Assembly: GCA_032622095.1 (NCBI GenBank)
Contig: CP136068.1
Coordinates: 7,045,314 to 7,109,313, forward strand
Length of the DNA stretch: 64,000 nucleotides
Reading direction: 5' to 3'
DNA from: Siphonodentalium dalli
Taxonomy: Eukaryota > Mollusca > Scaphopoda > Gadilida > Siphonodentaliidae
Part shown: in pieces, positions 49,352 through 61,043 of the stretch
Layout of the letters: each line of letters begins with the position of its first letter
How positions within the stretch are numbered: the stretch's first letter is position 1
Translations under genes and position numbers: made by a program
The notes under the pieces: model-generated
The model's input: the letters and a program-made list of their open reading frames with translations, nothing else
Told to the model about the DNA's origin: nothing
Databases searched by the model: none

Positions 49352-49357
49352 ATCGCT
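49352..49357 (+). repeat. right target-site duplication ATCGCT
   Basis: Direct copy of 35473-35478, immediately outside the right terminus. Confidence 0.85.
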
Positions 49358-50285
49358 AAGTGTAGTCCCGTTCACCTCTCCATTGTTAAATACTCCTACG
49401 TGCCAATATGTGTTTATGGTTGGCGATTATCGCAGTACGCAAGGGTAACACCGTGTACGTAACGTAACTACCACACGTACATCTATAACAACCTCTTGGA
49501 AAAACTTATCGCCAATTCCATGAATAAGAAATTTTAAACGAATCATCTTCGACTTGTTTTATTTTATTTTCTTGAACAAAGACTAGTAAATGGTGTGATA
49601 AATATATATATATGATACCAAATATATTCAAATTCAAAAACTTATGACAGGAAAGGGGGGTACACAAATTGATTATATCTGAGTTTAAACGTCGGAATGT
49701 TCCCCTGTCGTTTTGAGATAATCGGCAAGCTATTGACATTGGCTGACTTCCGTTAGCTGTATGCTATATAAACAAAACAGCGGCGTGGCATTTGTTGAAA
49801 TTTGACAGTCATTGCATTTGACCTGTATACATTTACTTTCAGAAATCACATAAATATGCCCTAGATTTCGTCTCGATATCATTTGTCAAGATTTATTGCC
49901 ATGATGCCGTGACATATTCGCCGTGAAATGCACATCGGAATGAGTAAACTATTTTCTATTTGTTCAATTCGACTTCATGTTCGGAGTCAAATCAATATTT
50001 GTGAGTGATAAACATTTGAAAAAGACATCATATACATGCACCAACTAATAGTTGCGATTGTCCATTTCTATCCAAGGTGGTACATGTAAATGTTCATCGT
50101 TTTCAGCATTTTAACGATGAGAGCGATGTTAATATAGGGACTATTTTTTATCCAGCGCACTTTAGTTTAGAACACAAGGTTGTGAATTGGATGATTGTTT
50201 TCTATATGGCTGCAAATTTCGTTGATAATCACAAGGCATGTGTGTGTCGATTAAATAACGTTTTAGGTTCGAAGATAAATAAACT
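49358..50285. other. right flank of the giant element
   Basis: AT-rich non-coding sequence with a short (AT)n run near 49603-49612. A 74-codon frame at 50077-50301 has no recognised domain. Confidence 0.4.
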
Positions 50286-50425
50286 GGTGATAACATTGTA
50301 GTGTTTCTGCGATACGGAAAGGTACATGACGAATATACTGTGACAAGTACGGTTTACTGAAGTTGCCACATTATATTCGCCTTGTACCTTTTCGAACTCA
50401 CAAAACACTATACACTGTTATCACC
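50286..50425. mobile_element. 140-bp foldback hairpin
   Basis: Left arm GGTGATAACATTGTAGTGTT ... GGTACATGACGAATATA pairs with right arm TATATTCGCCTTGTACC ... AAACACTATACACTGTTATCACC. Arms about 58 bp with few mismatches, loop about 20 bp. MITE-like. Confidence 0.85.
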
Positions 50426-50537
50426 TAAATATAACACTGCAACATCGAAATGTGTCCAATATGTTGGGTGTTCTCTAATGTACCATATAATGTATATAAC
50501 TACTGTGCACAGAGCTATATGAGTTTACACAATTCTT

Positions 50538-51104
50538 AATTACCTTACTCGTATTTAAATTCGCGCAGTACTATTTTTCGGTCAGATTTGAATTCGCGCA
50601 CTTTAAATTCGCTCACAAATCTGCGCGAATTCAAAACTGAAAACATATTTTCGTAAAAGTGTTGTATCTGATGACCGTTTAAGCTCTTAGCCGTTGCAGT
50701 AGATACATGTGTATATTAAACATGCACGATCACAGTGGATTTGAATCTTGTGGACCACAAATGCATCATCACTTTTGTTTGCGGTGATGGATGGTTGTAT
50801 GATCCCAATAATTATTCTGACATTGAAATAGTGATGGACTGGACATCAATGAAATGACACGAACTCGAATACAGAAAACCACAATGGCGAAGGCAACTTA
50901 CTTCAGAAAAATCAGCACTTGGATGCCGGTTATTGTATAGGTGCAAAAACCTATTCATTGTCTAACGTTTCGTAATGCATGTTACTATAGCTAATCAACA
51001 TGACTCTCTTGTTTTCCGTGTGGTATATTTTAAAATCAAAATCGTACTATTTTTCGCTCAGTTTTAAATAGTACTGCGCGAATTTATATACGAGTAAGGT
51101 AATT
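50538..51104. mobile_element. 567-bp MITE-like element, TTAA-type flanks
   Basis: Left TIR AATTACCTTACTCGTATTTA-AATTCGCGCAGTACTATTT pairs with the right end (…AAATAGTACTGCGCGAATTTATATACGAGTAAGGTAATT), about 40 bp. TTAA touches both ends (left CTTAA/TTACC, right GGTAAT/TTAA), consistent with a piggyBac- or Kolobok-type TTAA duplication. Left half also contains a second GCGCGAATT hairpin (50590-50632). No transposase. Confidence 0.8.
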
Positions 51105-53590
51105 TAATAGTGGTGGTGAGGCGGGTGGTTTATTGATGTAGTTTTACTTTAAGATGCATTTTGATATCTGAAATGGAGGCATGCATGTGTGTAGGTGTAC
51201 TCGATTATTTTGGTGTGTACTCTTCTATCGTGTTTGTCACACTGTTGTGTACGGTGTTCACATAGTGTCAAGCATTTCCCGGAGTCTATTTATTATCACT
51301 GTACTTGGAGGAAAGTGTTGTGGGAAAACAGCAAGGTAGAAATGAGCCCCCCCCCATCCCCTCGTTACGCTGATCTGACTATTACTATTACTTGTAGATC
51401 GTAATTAAACATCATTGTTTTATTTAAAGTTTTGTCATTTGAAACATATTTTAACTTAATCTTGCCAATTACCAAATTAATGTGGACATTTCAGTTTCAC
51501 AGTATTATAAATTGTACAATATGAATTGAAACCGAACAAATTCTTCAATAGCACAATGGTAATTCCTGATAATGTGTTTGCGAGGTGGATGTGGTCAGAA
51601 TAGCACAATAGGGGACTGAACTCTGCATTTCGGTAATTGGGATCGGAATATCTAGCTTACCTTCAACATGAGAGGGGTAGGGCTATTTTGAAGTTAAGTT
51701 TGGGGGGGGGGTGCAAATTTAGTTTCAGGACTCAGTTGCAAAAAAGGACTCAGTGATATCGTGTTGACGCACATTGATATTAGTTTAACAAGTACATTTC
51801 GAACTATTTTGACACACAACCAAAGCTGCAGTCTATTCATATTGCTCCCGACAACTGCTGCCCAACGGATGCACGACTTGGAGTATGTTTGGCGGGGTGT
51901 CGCACCCAACATTCCAATAATGTACGGCCCTGACGGTATGTCAAGAATTGAGAAAAGTGAATTTGTCTATATATTGCGTTTCGCTTGCTACATTTTCTAT
52001 ACTTTCGTCAACAAACTACCACCCCACATTCCCGCGGGGAGGAAAATTTTCCCACGAAGGTGGGGTGGTGGGTACTAGGATATTCAGCCTCACATAGATA
52101 AGCAAGTGTGGTACCCAGGTTGGTAAAAGTATGATAACAAATGTTGAAGTTGGGGAGGGTGTTAACCAATATTAGGATATTTTTAAAACTATTTGACAAG
52201 CCTGCACAGCAAAATATTCAGAACTAGTCAAAACATATGTATAGTCAAAGTACTAGATTATAATTACACAATATATTTTGTTGGCCAACTTTGGTGTGCA
52301 TTATCCCCATATAACAACCTTTCCACGGAAGTTGACCGAATGAACAACTACGCTCCAATTCTAAATGTCCTTATCTCTTTCTTGTGAACCGAGTAGCCAC
52401 CCTGTTCTGATACCGCCCCCTCCCATGTTCTATCTACTCAAGAGGTGACGATTTTCTTTGCGCGCTTGTCTGCATTGCGTGTGGGCAAGAGCATCCTCTG
52501 CACCATGCGCCGTTCGTAGTATATCGTATTTAGGTATTTTTCGTATTACAGTACTGTATCATTCGGGTGAGAGGCAGAGGCATTTTCATGCAACCGTTTC
52601 CTCGCTTTGGTACAATAACAAGAATATATACATAATACTGGTGGAACTTTATTTGATTCTTGTTTTTATTTCACACTGATAATCAGTTTTATTGGGCCCT
52701 GATGTCGACCGTCCGTTTGTCCGTCGTAGCGTGCCAAGAATTTGGCATTTTGGGATCAAATGTTGGTCCGTCCGAGATTTAAGAGCCAAGACGAAGAATT
52801 CGTTTGAAAAAATGCCACAAAACACACGGACAGCGTTAGACTAGTGTTATTTAAGATAGTTTATCGAGTTATAGCCCCTTGGTCGGGTGTCAATTTACTG
52901 ATTTGTTGGACAAATATTGTAAGCCATAGTATTTTTAGACGTATCGTACCGAATGTTAACATATGACAAACCAGAAGTCAAAGGTCACCTGGCACTATTT
53001 CCTGTTATTAAACGAACGTTTAATATCACAATTTATAGAATGGGTTTATTGAATGGAATAAGGGTAGGATCGTGTAATAACATACTTTATTATATGCTTT
53101 CCTATAAAATGGCTGGAAATAACCGAAACGTTGATCTTTGTATGTATTTCTTAGAAGCCACAATGGAATACGATTTCGTTATTTCACTGTATGTTTCGTT
53201 ATATTTCATTGTAGCCTGCCGGTGGTTTACTCAGGCGTTATAGTAAATTGTCTGCAAACTTATCGGTTATAACTCATAAGCTTATTCGAAACAACAGACA
53301 CTCTTGACACTCAAGTTTCGTCAGATTTTCGGCGTTTTTGACCGGCTAGCCGGTACTTATCACGCACTGTGCAGCTGGGGCATGTGGACGTGGTATTTAT
53401 ATATTTCGACTGTGGTGAAAAGGAGGCTTATTATTTTCGATTACGTGTGTCATGCCTGTCCAGGGGTCTTGTTGCTATATCTTGGTAATTGTGCCACTTA
53501 TGATTAGTAGGAAGTATTCTTCACATTGATGTACTGTTAAAAATGCCGCATAGCTTAGCAACGTTGAACGTTAATAAGGTGCATATAATA
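51105..53590. other. non-coding stretch
   Basis: Contains a G10 run near 51703-51712 and a GTCCGTC-led repeat fragment at 52695-52880 (see 34375). Frames at 51761-52078 and 52953-53243 show no domain. Confidence 0.4.
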
Positions 53591-53594
53591 ACAA

Positions 53595-53756
53595 GAATAC
53601 CTACAATGTTTGTTTGGATACCTGAAACATCTCAATCGTGCCTGGAAAGAAATGTCGAATTTTCATTCGCGGCTTGCAGCCGTTCATGAAAATTCGATAT
53701 TTCTTTCCAGAAACACATGAGATATTTCGGTATTCAAACAAACACTGTAGGTATTC
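53595..53756. mobile_element. 162-bp long hairpin
   Basis: Left arm starts GAATACCTACAATGTTTGTT and passes through GGAAAGAAATGTCGAATTTT to CGCGG. The right arm is its imperfect complement: CCGTTCATGAAAATTCGATATTTCTTTCC ... AACAAACACTGTAGGTATTC. Arms about 77 bp with only a 7-base loop (CTTGCAG, itself within CGGCTTGCAGCCG). A foldback MITE or a transcribed hairpin. Confidence 0.9.
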
Positions 53757-53955
53757 TCTTTATATTGTAATATTGTACCCGAGAAGTGTCTGCGATGTAT
53801 TCGTGACGTGGTGTCTATATTGTAAAATGGCAAATCTGATATTATTTGTTTTTGCTTTTGTTTACATAACAAAGATAAAACATTTGACAATAACATACTG
53901 TTTATGCCATATTTCTGATTGGTATAAGAACAAGGTATGTCGATATGTTACTTAG

Positions 53956-54019
53956 ATCATGCCATGAATATGTACCCTGTCTAACGGGCGTTAGACAGAG
54001 TAGAGATTCATGGCATGAT
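53956..54019. repeat. 64-bp two-stem hairpin
   Basis: ATCATGCCATGAAT pairs with ATTCATGGCATGAT; inside it CTGTCTAACG pairs with CGTTAGACAG around a G-C tip. The two stems are separated by an asymmetric bulge. Confidence 0.85.
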
Positions 54020-54144
54020 ATATATATTACTATTCTTTCTGTTTACGCCGCCCGTATATTTAAAGCACATTAAGCAATAAAATAATACGTTTATTTTGTT
54101 GTCATATGTTGGTGTGAGTATTTGGCAGAAAACGAAATAGACAC

Positions 54145-54359
54145 CTGGTAAACAATTCGGCAGATATAACTCCTGAAAAACTTGTCCAAGGTACATGTAC
54201 CCATGAGAACAAGCGGCCGAACAGACGCACACCCACTGTCATTCATACAAAAACATGGGTCGAGTTTGTTACATTTGTCACAGTTTGCATCAACTAAATT
54301 AGAAGAATTGAATGTTAACTCAATAATATTTCCTCTGTCATGTCGGGTGTTCATGTAGC
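54145..54359 (-). CDS. candidate cysteine-rich exon, unrecognised
   Basis: 215 nt on the minus strand between CTTACATAG and GTGTCT (weak donor), phase 2-base start, phase 0 end, no stop. Contains YMNTRHDRGNIIELTFNSSN, then DANCDKCNKLDPCFCMNDSG and VLMGTC. Seven cysteines in 71 residues and an N-S-S glycosylation site suggest a secreted or extracellular segment. No family recognised and no partner exon found, so the call is weak. Confidence 0.3.
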
Positions 54360-54407
54360 CTATGTAAGGTAATGGAGTTTACCTGTGAGTGCTGATGTTG
54401 CCATGGG

Positions 54408-54770
54408 ATGGAGACAGTTGAGGACAAGCTGAAGGAAGTGGCCAAAGAGTTTACAGAGGAAGGACACTTTATGTGTATGACTGAGACTGCCCCCCCCCTA
54501 GGAGTGTGTGACTGGACCCATGCATACTTGAAATTACATGGTTAGGATATCAGCAGCAATATAGCATCCGTTCAATGGACATCTTCGCAACAACAAGCAC
54601 AGGCATAATGACATAACAGGGAGTGTATTCGATGGTGCTATGGCTACCCTGGTTTACTTAACTGCAGACCTCTTCCATCTTCCATTTTTTGTGAATGCCA
54701 CCAGGCATGCTTTCCCAAATGATGGTGGGAATTACAGGAGAGTTCGCCTACCTGAGCTACATATTGTATA
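54408..54770 (+). pseudogene. coding-like remnant, unrecognised
   Basis: A 45-codon frame from ATG 54408 to TAG 54543-54545 reads METVEDKLKEVAKEFTEEGH followed by FMCMTETAP. From about 54600 another frame reads DITGSVFDGAMATLVYLTAD, then LFHLPFFVNATRHAFPNDGG. Both have protein-like composition but are in different frames and interrupted, and no family was recognised. It may be a decayed gene or element ORF. Confidence 0.3.
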
Positions 54771-54779
54771 AATGAACGA

Positions 54780-56655
54780 AATTCTATAGATTATTATTAT
54801 AACGCATCTCACAATCTTCATCTCCCATAAAATGCACCCGATAAGATATCAAAGTGTTATATAATACAAAGGCAAACTTTCAAGTAAGTGGAACTAAAGA
54901 ATGCATTATAAATCACCTTTAGATTTCGTATCTGCCATAATTTATGTTAGGGAATAATTGATTACGTTCAAATGAACATTAAAATGAACTGACTACAAAC
55001 TGCTGATAGGTGACGAACTTTCGGAAACACATTTAATTAATCGTGTTAGTGCCGATCACAAACCCAGTGTACCCTGTACAGCACATTTTCAAACCCTGTG
55101 TACCCTTCAACACCTTTTTTTGTGAGACTGACCCCTTTCACCATTAGTGCCACTGAGGTAAACTGCACATATCCAATGACACTCCCCGGTTAATAGACAC
55201 ATGTGTTCAACTCTGATGGTCTAGCCGTTTGATTGCCAATAGCCAACAAATTTCCAACCTCACGACCCCCCCCCCCAACTTAGCCCCAAGGTAGGAAAAT
55301 TCCAGCAAATTACCTAGTATATTCTACTCTTGTATTATCTGTTGTTATGTCCACCGTCTGCTAGTATTACCGGAATACCCTTCTAAATGAATAATGCTGA
55401 ATAAAATAATTCATGTCTTTAGGATAACGGGAGCAAACGTTGTGGTGGTAAAGTCAATTTATTTTATCAATTTTTTTTGCTCAACATTATTTCCGTCATT
55501 AAAGCAAAAGCTTATTCTGATATCTACCGCTGTGTCTAATTTTTGAGGAAAAAAATGGGAAAAAAAACCCCAGAAAATGCTGAGGATGCGGTCCATTTTG
55601 GGAGGGGTGGTGTATTTACCCTAAACATAGGTATTATATTATTTAGCTTAATAACACTCTAGTGTTTACTTTTTCAACTCAAAGATTGGAAGAAGCCATA
55701 GTATATAGATCTGTATTTAACTATTTGATCATATTAAAATCAGTTTCTCAAAGAATTGAAAAATGGTACATGCAGATAAGTAGACACCATATAGCCGCAC
55801 AAGAAGCCCTTCTGACAATAGTTCAGTCATGAACGTAATTCGTACTCTTCTTGTGGAACTTGAAAGCAGAAATCCGCGAAAGCTGTCACGTATCCCATGT
55901 ATGATCAAAAATAGGTTGAAAGTATTTCAAAGTTCCTGTGGACCTATTCTGACAGTGAATGCACGAACCTCATCCAAGTCTCTAAATATGTACGCATTAA
56001 TTTTACTCTCGAGCTGTTGGCCACGCGAATAAATTCATGTCGTATTATTCAATATTTTGTTACACATATAAAGCCGCATTCCGCATTCACGATTTCCAAC
56101 GAAAACGAAACATGTTTGTGAAATAAATGAGGCATCCGATTTCGATAACGCAATGTCAACAGAGTGTGGGAAGTTACAGTGTGACGTCACGGGCCAAAGA
56201 TAAAATACACCCTATTCGCTGTTTACGTTTCCAGCTGTGCGCGCGCCACGGGAGTTTCCTGGAATGTGAATCGATAGCGGATAAACTTCGAGCGATTCAT
56301 TTCGTTCTCAGAACGACTCTGTGGGTCTAATAAGCGGGGAAATGAGTAAAATATGATCTTTGCGACGGCGACTTTAACAATTAGTGACCAATTAGTTATT
56401 ATCATGGTTGACCAAATGAAGTTGCGTGGTAATTGTGGAGTTGCATCGTCGTTCGCAATACACAGCCGTACACGAATTTAAACAAAAAGTTCAACATGCC
56501 GCCACAGATCAAAAATGTTTAACTGTGTACATGCTTGTGCAACAATTTCACTGTAGTATTTATTTTTCTCAAATGTAGGCTAAGTAGGGGAAATATGTGC
56601 CAAATCGCGTGTTGTGACGTTGAATTTGTTTAACTACTGCCCCTAGCAGTTAGTA
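54780..56655. other. non-coding stretch
   Basis: A C-rich run lies near 55265-55276. Frames at 55829-56032 and 56127-56330 carry no domain. Confidence 0.4.
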
Positions 56656-56659
56656 ACTA

Positions 56660-57167
56660 CAGGTCTTAAAATCCATCATTTGCGAGAATCAAAGATGATT
56701 CACAAGTTTGAGGATACGAGAATCAAAATCACATCATGTTTATGCCATAAATTGGTTGGGATGGGATATGGTGTATCACTCGTTCCATGTTAGAGACGAT
56801 TTGAAGGGCATCCCCTGGGAAAGTTTTGAAAATGCAATGCACTGAGTCAATTTCTCAACAATAATATATTACTTTCAAATCTTAAAGCCTCTCCCCGTAC
56901 TGTATCTTCAGTCAAATGTGCTGATGTGAATGTGAAAGGAATGCAGAATTGTAATATATATTATGCATGTATAGCTTTAAATTTTGAAAGATATACTGTT
57001 GGCTAATTGAAAAAAAATCCTGGCCTAATAGCTATGATATGATGTATTTGTATAAAAAAGCAGAGATACATGTATGTATGCGAAAGTAAAACTTGATTCT
57101 CATGTTTCACTTTGTGAGAATCACTTGCGAAAATTGATTCGGATTCTCGTACGAATTATAAGCCCTG
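56660..57167. mobile_element. 508-bp hAT-like MITE candidate
   Basis: The right end read inward (minus strand) is CAGGGCTTATAATTCGTACG followed by AGAATCCGAATCAATTTTCG. The left end is CAGGTCTTAAAATCCATCAT followed by TTGCGAGAATC.AA. CAGGGCT-type termini are typical of hAT elements. Internal AGAATC/GATTCTC blocks (56688-56730 and 57096-57150) also pair in inverted orientation. The 8-bp flanks do not match clearly, so the insertion is old or the ends are misjudged. It ends 49 bp downstream of the gene 2 stop codon. Confidence 0.5.
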
Positions 57168-57216
57168 GACTAGCAACAAGCATGTCCCCTTCGACTTTTC
57201 ATGACATGTACCACAG

Positions 57217-57321
57217 TCAATGTGTCCCTCCAAACTTGATAGCATCAATATTAGCACATTCACCAGCACTGGTCGCCGTGTAGTCCAAATTGATTCGAAA
57301 GTTGTCGGTCTTGAACGAAGC
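57217..57321 (-). CDS. FBXL4-like-domain gene 2, exon C (terminal)
   Basis: Minus strand, 105 nt (34 codons plus TGA, complement of 57217-57219) after acceptor TTATTTCAG, phase 0. Reads ASFKTDNFRINLDYTATSAG then ECANIDAIKFGGTH. It aligns with gene 1 exon C through F K(T/A)(D/N)(N/K)FR and NIDAI.FGG and with the closing strand of the FBXL4-type module. The intron to exon B is 3.7 kb. Confidence 0.85.
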   Translation of the reverse strand, partial: ASFKTDNFRINLDYTATSAGECANIDAIKFGGTH

Positions 57322-59198
57322 CTGAAATAATTAAAGTGAGCAAATACATATACCCCGTTACATAAATAACGTGTTCGTTATATCTGAGAAAACGCATTTC
57401 CTTCACACTATTTCGGAAACGAAAACGAGCTTTCATTCTTGTGCTCGTAAAACATCAAAACGTCTACCGCGTGGGACCTCCATGTACAAACCATGATGCA
57501 TCATCAATAATATTTACATATATTTACTTATTATGCATCATGTTGATAATCTAAAGCTAAGCTCTAATTGAATTTAGTGCACTCGGTTAATAAATTTCGT
57601 TTCTCATTAGAAATCATCTATAAGTATCAGGTCAGGCACATCCTGAATTCCACTATTTTTTATTCAGACATATTTGTATTAGTATTATGTATATATAATT
57701 CATTACATAACAGGGATTGGAGGACAACTTAGATGGATCTCCCCTCCCTACAGATCATAAATGAAACATGAATATAACAATTTATTTTGGATTTATATCA
57801 GGTTTTTGTAGGGCTGGTAGAATATATACAAAGTATGTGAATATAACATATATTGCATGGGGATGGTAACTATTATAAATCGGGGTGTGTGATGGATAAT
57901 GAGTATAATTATACACACATGTGACTATTATGACAATTGGCAGCATATATATATATGTATACGATGGGGAAAGCGTTAGTTTGTGTGTTTGGGAACTGAT
58001 AAATAGAAAGGGGTCTTTTGAGTAAGTAATATAAAATGGTATTGTGGCAGCAGGTACATTTAAGGTACAGTTTCGATTCTGTGAGTCTACAGGAGCTCAT
58101 TCGATGCACGTAGCAAAACGTCTGGATTTTTTAAAATTAATTGTAAAGCAGTATCTGTTAGCATGAAATTGTCGTTGGCAGTTAAAGTTATATCTCCTTT
58201 TAGAAGCGCTTCATCGAAATGAGCTCATACCATGTGAAGGTTCAATGCGTTTTTGTGAATAAAGGGTGCAATAAATGAAAAAAAGTGTTCTACACTTATT
58301 TCTAATCCGACGGTGTATGATATTTGTTTATCGGCCACCGACATATACATGTGATGATTGTTTTCTCTTGGGGAGAATTGTTGATTTGAAAGCCTCATAC
58401 GAAAAGTAACGACTCGTATCACCGACACTAGGTAGAAGAAGATCGGACACAAATTGGGGGGCTTTATAGTTGACAATTTTGTGCATAAGACATCATTTTT
58501 GAGCACTATTATAGTGGTATATGACTTTAGGCAAGTTATGCACATCTTGAATTACACTAATATTGTGGTATTTAACCACTATCAGTTTGTTAATTTGATA
58601 AAAGAGGGATAATCCAAAATCATATTTCACACAAATTATTCAAATTCAGTGTCGCACAAATTCGGTATCGTACATATATTTTATCCAGGAAAATGATAAA
58701 TCCTGACGGTACACGATATGCAACTCAATAAACATTCAACTAGTTTAAATGGTGTTATGAAGGAGGGATTGAGGTATCCTGTTATTGTCATTTAGAAAGC
58801 CAAACATTAGTAATATTAGTGAATAACAAAGATGGTGCAAACGATTGCACAAGGTATTTTGTCGGAACACAGTTCATTCCCTGCGATATTGTTAAGAGTG
58901 AAATTATAGTATGTACTGGTATGCGCCATCTTCTATTCCCGGCGCAAATAAAGAAAGCTGAATATGTTATGGTCATTTACCGCTATCATAGTGGAATCCG
59001 GGACGTGCCTGACCTGATTTTATTGCACACCCAATTATTTATTTGTGCGAAATACAGCAAAATACAGAATAATTGAAACGTTCAATAAAAAAGTGTGTAT
59101 TGTTCTTGAAAAATACAAAACTATTACGTCAACAACGTCACTGGCGACGTCAACTTTAACAGAAAATGTCTTCACTAAATTATGGGGTATAGTCTACA
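57322..59198 (-). other. intron B-C of gene 2, proximal part
   Basis: AT-rich. Plus-strand frames at 58819-59076 and the minus frame at 58225-58545 have no recognised domain. A (TA)n-like run lies at 57946-57958. Confidence 0.45.
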
Positions 59199-59202
59199 TT
59201 AA

Positions 59203-60759
59203 GGGGATGGCAAAGTCTGTTTCATAAAAAATGTCTGGAAACGGGCTGACAAAATTGGTATTTTTCACATAAAAGCAGACAGAAATAGATATAACAACAT
59301 AGAGATAATATATAGAGCATATATCGTTAAAGGAAGTGCCACGAATAGATGTGAGCTAAAAAGCTTTTTGTACCAGAAAAATGACTTTGAAACAGAGTAT
59401 ATCTGCAATATTATGGCATTGTTTTGGCATTCAAATGTGAAAAACTATAACTTCAACAGTATCATTAGGCAGCCCATTATGATAAGTGACATACCGTTAA
59501 GAGCCAAGGAGCTATGCTTTAGATTAATGTTCACTGTATCGTTTGAAAAACGTCCGCTAAAACGTGTCAGTTTTTCTTGGGAGCCAGTCGCCATATTTCT
59601 ATTGTAAACACATGTTCATGATGTTGTTGTCATTTTTTAATTCGCGGCAGGTACATGAAAATCGACCAGAAAATCAATTCGATCCTGCAATCGGGCAAGC
59701 TTATGATATGAAATCGATGCTTTCAGTTTATTTAAGTTGTTGGAATTAATTTAGTTGCTTGATTACCCACATTTATGAAGTTTTGTGCTGTTTACAGATG
59801 GAAATGTTGATATTTTATTTTTAGAATTACCAGTCTATAGTCGAAAGCGAGATTACAAGATGTCGTATTATTACGCAAATCACATAAATAGAAAACTTAC
59901 ATGTTTCAGAATATTGTATTATTCTAAAATAAAATAGCCTATATAAAAACATATTTATGAATAGGAAAGTACCGTATTCCGACGAAATAAGTCATATTTT
60001 ACGACGGACTCGTTGTGCGAGTTCACTTCCGGTCAATTCTATTTTGGTGCACTGGGAGAAAAAGATTGTGGAGAAAATTACGTTTAATAACATTTGAATG
60101 TAAATTAATCGAGAAATTGTCGGTTATCAGGTACAATCATATAGCTTATAACCCATATATATTGATGGGCATAATCAAAAGCTTGATGCCATGCGCGATT
60201 GTCTATACTGATCGATTTCCATTCGTAATCGTAATCTAGTATTGATAGATGGGTTTGTTTGTAATCATGGCGCCCCGCCCCCATGTCATGTGTATCGGCT
60301 ATAGCAAAAATAATGTTAGGATATTATGGTCTCCCATACCAAGAAAAATAGTTCCTAAGAATGTAAACAATGTAAATGGAGGACATTTTGCCATTATTCA
60401 GGATGACAGTACTATTTTCACAGGCAGGGCATTTGGGAAAGTTCTTGTTTTTCCTCAAAATGATGTCTCCTTGTCTCTAGCCAGATTCTTATAGGACCAA
60501 TTTGACTATTCAGTTTGTCAAAAAGTTAACCATTGGAACTGGAGAAACGCCGTTTGGGGACATGATTTTGTGTCACTCTACCGCGAGTAAATTCTAACAG
60601 CTAAAATTTCTCTACTAATGACAAGATCTTTGTTTATTATTGATTATTATGTGTGAAAAATATGAAGTTTATCCATTCTATGGCCGGTGAGTAATTATTG
60701 ATCATCTGGAGGTAGAGTGCAATCCGCGGTGGCCATCTTGACCAAACTTTGCCATCCCC
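59203..60759. mobile_element. 1557-bp TTAA-flanked DNA transposon derivative
   Basis: Left end GGGGATGGCAAAGTCTGTTT pairs with the right end (…GACCAAACTTTGCCATCCCC); TIR about 15-20 bp. TTAA sits on both sides (59199-59202 and 60760-60763), the target-site duplication of piggyBac and Kolobok elements. Inside are two plus-strand frames: 59368-59607 (contains IRQPIMISDIPLRAKELCF) and 60249-60494 (MAPRPHVMCIGYSKNNVRIL at residue 7 on). Neither matches a transposase I know, so it is probably non-autonomous or decayed. It lies within intron B-C of gene 2. Confidence 0.8.
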
Positions 60760-60850
60760 TTAAGCACACATTTGTTCCATTAAATACAACAATATCGACC
60801 TAAATGTTAGTGTATTACAAGCTGCAACATTCAGAGTGTGCAATAAACAC

Positions 60851-61000
60851 AGAACAACACAGTTGTGTGAACATGTTAACGTTATTGCACTCGTTTGTCG
60901 TGCCGCGAGGTAAAACTCGAACCTCCGGTTCTCGATTTACCATCGCGTCACAACAAACTCGTGCAATAACGTTAACCAGTTCACACACTTGTGTCGTTCT
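60851..61000. mobile_element. 150-bp hairpin in intron B-C of gene 2
   Basis: AGAACAACACAGTTGTGTGA ... GTTAACGTTATTGCAC.CGTTTGT pairs with ACAAACTCGTGCAATAACGTTAAC ... CACACACTTGTGTCGTTCT. Stem continues through CGCGAGGTAAA / TTTACCATCGCG to an ACTCGAACC-type tip. Arms about 70 bp. It starts 44 bp downstream of the exon B donor in transcript sense. Confidence 0.9.
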
Positions 61001-61043
61001 ATCTAAATACCAAATTAAAACATATGCTAACATATCACATTAC

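Noticed and set aside
54145-54359. Cys-rich frame as a further exon of gene 2
   Set aside because: Gene 2 ends with a stop at 57217, upstream in transcript sense; kept only as a weak separate candidate.
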